A model generated the notes under the pieces. The model was not told the origin of the DNA. It saw nothing but the letters and a program-made list of their open reading frames with translations, and made no database searches. Both the position numbers and the translations under genes were made by a program. From the NCBI GenBank assembly GCA_036380435.1, contig DASVES010000236.1, forward strand, positions 1-11,367: a stretch of 11,367 nucleotides of DNA. Direction: 5' to 3'. Positions 1-4,842 of this stretch are shown here, one piece after another. Source of the stretch: DASQDT01 sp036380435. Lineage in GTDB: Bacteria; Acidobacteriota; Blastocatellia; Pyrinomonadales; Pyrinomonadaceae. The stretch's first letter is position 1, and the number at the start of each line of letters is the position of its first letter.

Positions 1-12
1 CGATATCTAAAC

Positions 13-49
13 AACAACGCCGCAACCCCCGTAGGGCTGCGGCGTTGTT
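13..49 (-). terminator. Intrinsic terminator of the L,D-transpeptidase gene
   Basis: Bases 13-24 and 38-49 form a perfect 12-bp GC-rich stem, with a further CCC/GGG pairing inside (28-30 with 34-36). It starts 27 bases past the stop of the minus-strand gene at 77. Read on the minus strand, the stem is followed by a T-rich tail (TTGTTGTTT). On the plus strand no T-run follows, so action is most likely in the minus direction, although a convergent gene outside the window could share the stem. Confidence 0.75.
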
Positions 50-76
50 CGTTCCACTTAATTACTCCCTTCTATC

Positions 77-1522
77 TCAAGCCTGCGGCTTCGCGCTCGT
101 CTGCGCCGCTTTCTGGGGCGCGGACTTCGGCGGCGCGCCCGTGCCGGCGTCGAAGTTGGCGGGGGCCGGGTAGCCCTTGCCGCGCAGGGCGGCGATCTCG
201 ACGACGATCTCCTTCTTGCCCTTCATCGTCTTGGTCTCACGAGCGCTCGCCGCCGCACCCTTCCTGGCGGGCGTCGGCGTCGGCTGCGCCTCGGTCGCCG
301 GCTTGCCGAGGGCGTCGCGCGCCATCTCGGTGAGCGCCTGTTTGACCTGCGCGCGCTCCGGCTCGCTCAAATCTTCGAGGCGGACGCCGTAGGCTTCCAG
401 AGTCTTGCGCAGGTTCTCTTCCGTGTTGGTGCCGTGGCCGTACACGTCGCGGTAGACGTGGAGCTTGCCATCCTCGACGACGATGGTCTCGTAGCGCAGC
501 TCGACGGGGACGTTGTTCGAGAGTTTGACGTTCTTCGTCTCCTCCCTCACCTTCGCGTACGTCAGAACCTGTTCGCGGGTGATTTGCGCGCCGCCGAGCT
601 TGGCGAGCACGGTGGCGAAGTCCTGCACCTGCGGGTTCGTCAGGCCGACGCAGCCGTGCGAGGCGAAGGTGCCGAGACGCGCCGGGGACTTGCCGCCGTG
701 GATGAGCGACGGCGATCCGATGGGGATTTTGATGAGGCCGAGCGGATTGTCCTTGCTGCCCGCATCGACCTTCTCGCCGGGCTTGAACTTGCCCTTGACC
801 CAAGGCTCATCGGGCGGCGTCCACGTCGGGTTGAAGATGATCTCCGAGGCCTTACGCAACCCCGTCGGCAGCGGGAACTCCGGGTAGCCGATGCCGACCT
901 TGTAGGTCTTGACGAGTTGTCCGCCCTCGAAGGCGTCCATGCGATAGGCCGGGATGTTGACGACGACGCGCGTGTCGGTCGGCACCGCGTTCGGCTTCGA
1001 CGCCGCCGCGTCTACCGCGCCGGCCGCCGCGGCGCCGCCCGCGCCCGCCTCGCCGCCCGTGCTCCAACGCTCGCGCGCGAAGGCCATCAACTGCTCGGCC
1101 TTCTCGGGGCCGACGGCCGCGCGAATCTTCTCGGTAGCGCGCGCGGATGCCTCCGAGGTGGTGCCGGCGTGCTCCGCGTCGCCCTCGCTTTCGGCCAGCC
1201 CCTCGCGCTCCTCGCGAGCCGCCGCCTTCAAGCGTTCCAACTGCTCATCCGTTAGCCCGAGGCGCGTCTTCAACTCGCCGGCGAACGACGCTTCGGCGAA
1301 GAGCGCGTCGAGCACGGCCAGCGTCACGGGCATCTGGCCGGCGTTCGACGCGGCCGCGTTCGTCGCAACTTGCGGACTCGCCGCGGGCGCGGCGTTCGAG
1401 TTCGCCGGGCGCGCGTTCGACGCGACCGTTCCGCCGGTCTCCGAGTTCTGCACGCACGCCGCCCCGCCGAAAAGTACGGCGCAGGCGACGAGCGCGCACA
1501 ACGCTTGCTGAATCTTCTTCAT
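77..1522 (-). CDS. Secreted L,D-transpeptidase (YkuD domain) lipoprotein with LTxxQ-like region
   Basis: 481 residues from the chosen start. YkuD-family L,D-transpeptidases form 3-3 cross-links in peptidoglycan or attach proteins to it. The catalytic segment is clear: His275-Gly276, then Ser288-His289-Gly290-Cys291, with Cys291 the expected nucleophile. The domain spans roughly residues 182-312, including the NPTWTPPDEPW block typical of one large subfamily. The N-terminus (MKKIQQALCALVA) is a signal sequence ending at GGAAC, a weak lipobox with Cys23, so lipoprotein status is likely but not certain. Residues about 65-105 contain LGLTDEQLERLK, resembling the LTxxQ motif of Spy/CpxP proteins. 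The tail after about residue 400 is Ala/Pro/Lys-rich. The ATG at 1522 is chosen because GAGAGGG lies about 10 bases upstream and the signal peptide begins there; an ATG 9 bases earlier overlaps the ribosome site, and an open extension to 1621 looks non-coding. It follows the M23 peptidase gene on the same strand. Confidence 0.9.
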   Translation of the reverse strand: MKKIQQALCALVACAVLFGGAACVQNSETGGTVASNARPANSNAAPAASPQVATNAAASNAGQMPVTLAVLDALFAEASFAGELKTRLGLTDEQLERLKAAAREEREGLAESEGDAEHAGTTSEASARATEKIRAAVGPEKAEQLMAFARERWSTGGEAGAGGAAAAGAVDAAASKPNAVPTDTRVVVNIPAYRMDAFEGGQLVKTYKVGIGYPEFPLPTGLRKASEIIFNPTWTPPDEPWVKGKFKPGEKVDAGSKDNPLGLIKIPIGSPSLIHGGKSPARLGTFASHGCVGLTNPQVQDFATVLAKLGGAQITREQVLTYAKVREETKNVKLSNNVPVELRYETIVVEDGKLHVYRDVYGHGTNTEENLRKTLEAYGVRLEDLSEPERAQVKQALTEMARDALGKPATEAQPTPTPARKGAAASARETKTMKGKKEIVVEIAALRGKGYPAPANFDAGTGAPPKSAPQKAAQTSAKPQA

Positions 1523-1763
1523 GCTTGGCATTCCCTCTCTGAACTCCAAACTCTTTTCAAGGCCCGCATCTCGAAAGGCGGCCGGCGCCGTTCGCGCCGG
1601 ACGAGACTCACGGAAATACAATACGCGTCGCGGGGCCGAACGCCGGCCGACCCGCCTCGGCCTAGCCTAGCAACCCCCGTTCCGACCCAATTATCTCCGA
1701 AAATCAGCTCTTTTCCCCCGTACCCGCACTCCCCGGCCGCTGTGGCTTGCAACATAACCGAAC
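1523..1763. other. Intergenic spacer upstream of the L,D-transpeptidase gene
   Basis: This spacer lies between the hairpin at 1764-1844 and the transpeptidase start. The reading frame stays open to 1621 but yields an Arg-rich stretch with no recognisable content. I found no good minus-strand -35/-10 pair; a TATTGT hexamer near 1618-1623 lacks a partner at the right distance. The space is large enough for a promoter, so the transpeptidase may be transcribed separately from the peptidase. Confidence 0.4.
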
Positions 1764-1844
1764 AGAGGTCGGAGGTTAGAGGTCAGAGGTCGGTAAAAGA
1801 CGAATTGCTTTTTACTGACCTCTGACCTCTAACCTCTGACCTCT
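1764..1844. repeat. Heptamer-armed inverted repeat 1
   Basis: The arms are 1764-1798 and 1810-1844 (35 nt each) with an 11-nt loop. They match except at two positions, and both mismatches become G-U pairs in plus-strand RNA. Each arm is built from heptamers of the form RGAGGTY (AGAGGTC, GGAGGTT). The right arm overlaps the 3' end of the minus-strand M23 peptidase gene and encodes its last ten residues and stop. No T-run follows in the direction of transcription (minus), so it is not a classical terminator. Same size and architecture as the elements at 3240, 4120 and 4740. Confidence 0.9.
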
Positions 1845-2696
1845 AAGTAATGGGTACGGATTAATGTTCGTGCCGCCGTGCCAGCGTTTGGGGTCGTTGG
1901 TGATGGAGACGGAGAAGTGGAGGTGATAGTTGCCGGCGCCGGCGTTGCCGGTGTCGCCGACGTAGCCGATTACTTCGCCCCGGCGCGCGAAGTGGCCTTC
2001 GGCGAGGCCGTCGGCGTAGCGTTCGAGGTGCGAGTAGTAGAGGACGGTGCGGTTGTCGGTGGCGAGCTGGTAGGCGGTGATGCCGCCCGGTACGCTCTGG
2101 AAGAGTTTGACGATGGGGCCGTCGGCGGCGGCGACGACGGGCGTGCCGCGCGGGGCCATGATGTCGATAGCGTCGTGGGTGCGGCCCTCGGAGCGCGACT
2201 GCGTAAAGGTGTCGCGCAAATCTTCGGGACGCACGCCCGCGACGGGGATGGAGAGACGCACCTGCGTGCCGTCCGAAGAAGCGGGCGGCGCGGGCGACGG
2301 CGACAGCCCGCCCGGCGGCTGTTGCCCGGCGGCCGACGGCGAGGCTTCGACAAGCGGGGTGGGCGAAGTGGTCGGCGCGGGAATCTCTGGTGAAGGAATT
2401 ACAGTAGCGACGGGCGTGGCGCTCACGGGTGTCGCTTCGGCGTTCGCCGCCGGCCGTGTGGTGATCGGCTCGACCGGGGTCGCCGCGTATCTGACGCTCA
2501 GATACCAGACGAGCGCGCCCACGACTGCCAGCGCCAGCAGCGCCAGCAGCAGCACCTTGAGACGCGCGCGCCTGCGCCACGCCCCCGACGCGGCGCCTGT
2601 CCTGCCAGCGTCGCCCACGCGGGCGGCGTCCGTCGCACCGGCCGGCGGCGCGGAGTCAGTCGCCGTCCCTTCACGCTCGGCCTGCTCGTCTTTCAT
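1812..2696 (-). CDS. Membrane-anchored M23 (LytM/peptidase-like) metallopeptidase
   Basis: 294 residues. M23 enzymes are zinc endopeptidases that cut peptidoglycan peptide bridges, or act as cell-division activators when degenerate. All expected ligands are present: His174 and Asp178 in RTHDAIDI, and the HxH pair His258/His260 in NYHLHFSV, with His223 in LYYSHL as the usual catalytic histidine. So it should be active. Residues 1-45 are polar and end in a basic RRRAR cluster; 47-67 form one transmembrane helix; 72-142 are a Pro/Ser/Thr linker; the catalytic domain is about 145-284. This gives a single-pass protein with its enzyme outside. The family-like sequence ends at INPYPLL (residue 284); the last ten residues (RGQRLEVRGQ) come entirely from the inverted repeat at 1764-1844. 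No strong Shine-Dalgarno is seen at the ATG. It precedes the L,D-transpeptidase gene, another peptidoglycan enzyme. Confidence 0.9.
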   Translation of the reverse strand: MKDEQAEREGTATDSAPPAGATDAARVGDAGRTGAASGAWRRRARLKVLLLALLALAVVGALVWYLSVRYAATPVEPITTRPAANAEATPVSATPVATVIPSPEIPAPTTSPTPLVEASPSAAGQQPPGGLSPSPAPPASSDGTQVRLSIPVAGVRPEDLRDTFTQSRSEGRTHDAIDIMAPRGTPVVAAADGPIVKLFQSVPGGITAYQLATDNRTVLYYSHLERYADGLAEGHFARRGEVIGYVGDTGNAGAGNYHLHFSVSITNDPKRWHGGTNINPYPLLRGQRLEVRGQ

Positions 2697-2902
2697 CTCG
2701 TTAGCTGCACGTGTCCTTTGGCCGCAAGCATATGTGGCGTGGCGCGTCGAATCAAGCGCGCGCGCGTCCGAGGCGCTGGCGCCGGGCCGCGTTTTTCTGT
2801 TATTACATAGCCTAAAGTTCGCACGCGATTATTCGAAACGAGTGTGTGGCGAGGGCGTCCGAGCGCCTTGGGCCGCGCCCGATAAACCCGGAGGTGAGGA
2901 AC
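2697..2902. promoter_or_regulatory. Divergent intergenic region between M23 and zinc-ribbon genes
   Basis: This 206-bp gap separates two divergent genes and must hold start signals for both. A relatively AT-rich block at about 2790-2840 stands out from its GC-rich surroundings and is the likeliest promoter zone, but I cannot pick a convincing -35/-10 pair on either strand. GGAGGTGAGG at 2890-2899 is the ribosome site for the plus-strand gene. Confidence 0.4.
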
Positions 2903-3232
2903 ATGGCAGACGCTTTCGACGACCGCCGCAAGGCGCTGGAAGAGGACTACTTCCACCGCAAGGACAGGGAGACGCTCGCGCGCCTGCGCGAATCCATGGG
3001 CGAGGCGGCGAAGGCCAGGGGCGAGGCCGCGGCCACGCTTGCCTGCCCGCGCTGCGACGGGCGTCTTCACGAGGTCGTCTTCGACGACATAAGCATCGAC
3101 CGCTGCGACCGCTGCGAGGGCGTCTGGCTCGACGCCGGCGAACTCAAGCACATCATCGGCAAGGGACAGTCGTCGGGCGGCTGGTTGAGCGCCTTGTGGC
3201 CCGGCCGCGCCGGCAAGCAGACGACGGAATAA
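2903..3232 (+). CDS. TFIIB-type zinc-ribbon protein (zf-TFIIB family)
   Basis: 109 residues. The zinc ribbon is explicit: CPRC at residues 48-51 and CDRC at 68-71, followed by EGVWLDAGEL, the signature tail of the bacterial zf-TFIIB family (PF13453). The four cysteines should bind one zinc ion. The family's biochemical role is not established, and the name does not imply a transcription factor function. The N-terminus (residues 3-25, FDDRRKALEEDYFHRKDRE) is charged, predicted helical, and recalls the start of DUF1476/ATPase-zeta-like proteins; I treat that as resemblance only. The start is supported by a strong ribosome site, GGAGGTGAGG, 3 bases before the ATG with the core GGAGG at good spacing. 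It is the first gene of the plus-strand run; the next gene begins after the hairpin at 3240-3320. Confidence 0.85.
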   Translation: MADAFDDRRKALEEDYFHRKDRETLARLRESMGEAAKARGEAAATLACPRCDGRLHEVVFDDISIDRCDRCEGVWLDAGELKHIIGKGQSSGGWLSALWPGRAGKQTTE

Positions 3233-3239
3233 TGCAGGG

Positions 3240-3320
3240 AGTCAGGAGTCAGGAGCCCGAAGACAGAATGAAGAAAGCAAGACGGCTTTTATTCTGACTC
3301 CTGGCTCCTGACTCCTGACT
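3240..3320. repeat. Heptamer-armed inverted repeat 2
   Basis: The arms are 3240-3269 and 3291-3320 (30 nt), with three mismatches clustered in the inner third and a 21-nt loop. The heptamer is AGTCAGG: two clean units followed by decayed ones in the left arm, and four units (AGTCAGG, AGTCAGG, AGCCAGG, AGTCAGA) on the complementary right arm. It starts 7 bases after the stop of the zinc-ribbon gene and ends 12 bases before the start of the dehydrogenase, so it occupies nearly the whole gap. Confidence 0.9.
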
Positions 3321-3329
3321 TCTTTTTTT
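3291..3329 (+). terminator. Possible intrinsic terminator formed by hairpin 2 and its T-run
   Basis: The right arm of the inverted repeat is followed directly by TCTTTTTTT (3321-3329), so plus-strand RNA would have a long stem plus U-run, the layout of an intrinsic terminator. The stem is longer and less GC-rich than typical, and the next gene starts three bases after the T-run, so partial read-through seems necessary for that gene to be expressed. Confidence 0.45.
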
Positions 3330-3332
3330 CCC

Positions 3333-4124
3333 ATGAGCGAACAGCGACTCACGGCCCTCGTCACGGGCGCCTCGGGCGGCATCGGCGAGGAACTGGCGCG
3401 GCTCCTCGCGGCCGACCGCCACGACCTCGTCCTCGTCGCGCGCAGCCGCGACAAGCTTGCGCGTCTCGCCGAAGAGCTTGGCGGCAAGCACGACATCAGC
3501 GCCCGCGTCATCGCGCGCGACCTCGCCTTCCCGGCGTCGCCGCGGGAGATTTTCGACGAGACGGAAGGGGCCGGCGTCCGCGTCGATGTGCTCATCAACA
3601 ACGCCGGCTTCGGCTCCTACGGCCCCTTCGCCGAGACGGACGCGGAGAAAGAACTTGAGATGCTTCAGGTCAACGTCGTCGCCCTGACACACCTGACAAA
3701 ACTTTTCCTGCCCGCCATGATCGCGCGCGGGCGCGGGCGCATCATGCAGGTGGCCTCGACGGCCGCCTTCCAGCCGGGGCCGCTGATGGCCGTCTACTAC
3801 GCCTCGAAGGCTTACGTGCTCTCTCTCTCCGAAGCGCTCTCGAACGAGTGCGAAGGGACGGGCGTCACGGTCACGGCGCTTTGCCCCGGCCCCACCGAGA
3901 CCGGCTTCGTCGCCGCGGCCGGGATGGAGAAGTCGAAGCTCTTCGAGGCCAACGTGATGGACGCGCGTCCCGTGGCCGTGGCCGGCTATCGCGGGATGCT
4001 GGACGGCAGGGCGGTCGTCATCCCCGGCTTCCGCAACTCGCTCATGGCGCGCGCCGTGGGCTTCGCGCCGCGCAGCCTGGTGACGAAGATCGTCCGGCGC
4101 GTGCAGGAGACGAGAAACAAGTGA
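3333..4124 (+). CDS. Short-chain dehydrogenase/reductase (classical SDR)
   Basis: 263 residues, normal length for classical SDR enzymes, which use NAD(P)H to oxidise or reduce alcohol/carbonyl groups. Landmarks: the nucleotide-binding TGASGGIG at 11-18, NNAG at 89-92, catalytic Ser142, and YYASK giving Tyr155 and Lys159 as the YxxxK pair. Arg37 and Arg39 after the second strand (VARSRDKL) suggest NADPH preference. The overall pattern, including CPGPTETGF after the active site, fits the COG0300 (DltE-like) group; the substrate cannot be predicted. The ATG fits the family N-terminus, but there is no Shine-Dalgarno: the 12 upstream bases are a pyrimidine run joined to hairpin 2. The stop codon TGA (4122-4124) lies inside the first heptamer of hairpin 3. 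Confidence 0.92.
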   Translation: MSEQRLTALVTGASGGIGEELARLLAADRHDLVLVARSRDKLARLAEELGGKHDISARVIARDLAFPASPREIFDETEGAGVRVDVLINNAGFGSYGPFAETDAEKELEMLQVNVVALTHLTKLFLPAMIARGRGRIMQVASTAAFQPGPLMAVYYASKAYVLSLSEALSNECEGTGVTVTALCPGPTETGFVAAAGMEKSKLFEANVMDARPVAVAGYRGMLDGRAVVIPGFRNSLMARAVGFAPRSLVTKIVRRVQETRNK

Positions 4125-4197
4125 TAAGTGATGAGTGATAAGTGATAAGAAAAGGCGGATGCTCTCTCTTATCACTTATCACTCATCACTTATCACT
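4120..4197. repeat. Heptamer-armed inverted repeat 3 (perfect stem)
   Basis: The arms are 4120-4150 and 4167-4197, 31 bp with no mismatch, and a 16-nt loop. The heptamers are GTGATAA, GTGATGA, GTGATAA, GTGATAA. The first unit supplies the stop codon of the dehydrogenase (TGA at 4122-4124, followed in frame by TAA). The right arm ends just before AAGGAG, the ribosome site of the YggT gene. The perfect match suggests recent origin or active maintenance. No T-run follows in the plus direction. Confidence 0.95.
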
Positions 4198-4212
4198 CTT
4201 AAGGAGATACTG

Positions 4213-4731
4213 ATGGAAGACGACAAACTGGCGGCCGACGAGGCGCGGCGCGAGATGCAGCACGAGTCGGTCAAGGCGCAGGTCGAGGCGGACGTGAACT
4301 CGGAGATCGCCGCGCGGGCCGAGCGCACGACTCCGGTCGAGGCGCGGAAGATGGAGACGGTCGCCGGCGAGTTTCGCGGCAAGGCCATCGACGAGGTGGT
4401 CGAGACCGAGCGCGAGGTCGAGAGCGCGCGGACGATGGCGCGCGTCTCGCAGGTCGTCGATTACGTCTTCTACGTCATCTACGGCCTGCTCGCCATCCGC
4501 CTGCTCCTTGCGCTGCTCGCCGCCCGCAGCCGGGCTGGCTTCACGCAGTTCATCTACGCTGTCACCGACCCGCTCTACGCGCCGTTCCGCGGCATCGTCG
4601 CCGAGCCGACCGTCGAGGGCGGCTACCGCCTCGCGCTCTCGGTCGTCATCGCCATCATCGTCTACGCGCTCCTGCACGCCGGCATCAACGGCCTGCTGCG
4701 CCTCTTCGCGCACCGCAAGACGCGTGTCTGA
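4213..4731 (+). CDS. YggT-family membrane protein with charged N-terminal extension
   Basis: 172 residues. The YggT domain (PF02325) is recognisable from its two hydrophobic helices (about 81-104 and 138-163) and the linker YAVTDPLYAPFRGIV at 115-129. YggT proteins are small inner-membrane proteins linked in other bacteria to osmotic tolerance and cell-division or membrane-organisation contexts; no biochemical activity is firmly established. Residues 1-75 are strongly charged, Glu/Arg/Ala-rich and probably helical or coiled-coil, on the cytoplasmic side; this extension is longer than the minimal family member. The ATG at 4213 follows AAGGAG with 6 bases between. The frame also stays open upstream through the hairpin arm to 4135, but those residues would be repeat-encoded, so I reject that start. 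Confidence 0.88.
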   Translation: MEDDKLAADEARREMQHESVKAQVEADVNSEIAARAERTTPVEARKMETVAGEFRGKAIDEVVETEREVESARTMARVSQVVDYVFYVIYGLLAIRLLLALLAARSRAGFTQFIYAVTDPLYAPFRGIVAEPTVEGGYRLALSVVIAIIVYALLHAGINGLLRLFAHRKTRV

Positions 4732-4739
4732 ACGTTAAG

Positions 4740-4820
4740 GCCGTGAATCGTCAATCGTAAATCGTAAATCGGAGAATTTTGTCTTTCACGATTGACGATT
4801 GACGATTCACGATTCACGGC
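4740..4820. repeat. Heptamer-armed inverted repeat 4
   Basis: The arms are 4740-4771 and 4789-4820 (32 nt), with three mismatches at the same position of successive heptamers, and a 17-nt loop. The left units are CGTGAAT, CGTCAAT, CGTAAAT, CGTAAAT; the complementary right units are CGTGAAT, CGTGAAT, CGTCAAT, CGTCAAT. Only the fourth base of the heptamer varies. It starts 8 bases after the YggT stop and ends 4 bases before the AAGGAG site of hutU, filling the gap. Confidence 0.92.
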
Positions 4821-4842
4821 TTTTAAGGAGTGTGTCAAAAGA

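Noticed and set aside
1523..1621. 33-residue N-terminal extension of the L,D-transpeptidase
   Set aside because: It would bury the signal peptide; the ribosome site and lipoprotein signal mark 1522 as the start.
4135..4212. Repeat-encoded N-terminal extension of the YggT protein
   Set aside because: The start would lie in hairpin 3; AAGGAG six bases before the ATG at 4213 gives a better start.
1764..4820. CRISPR array from the repeated short motifs
   Set aside because: The repeats are 7-nt tandem units in inverted arms, with no 25-40 nt direct repeats separated by unique spacers and no cas genes.
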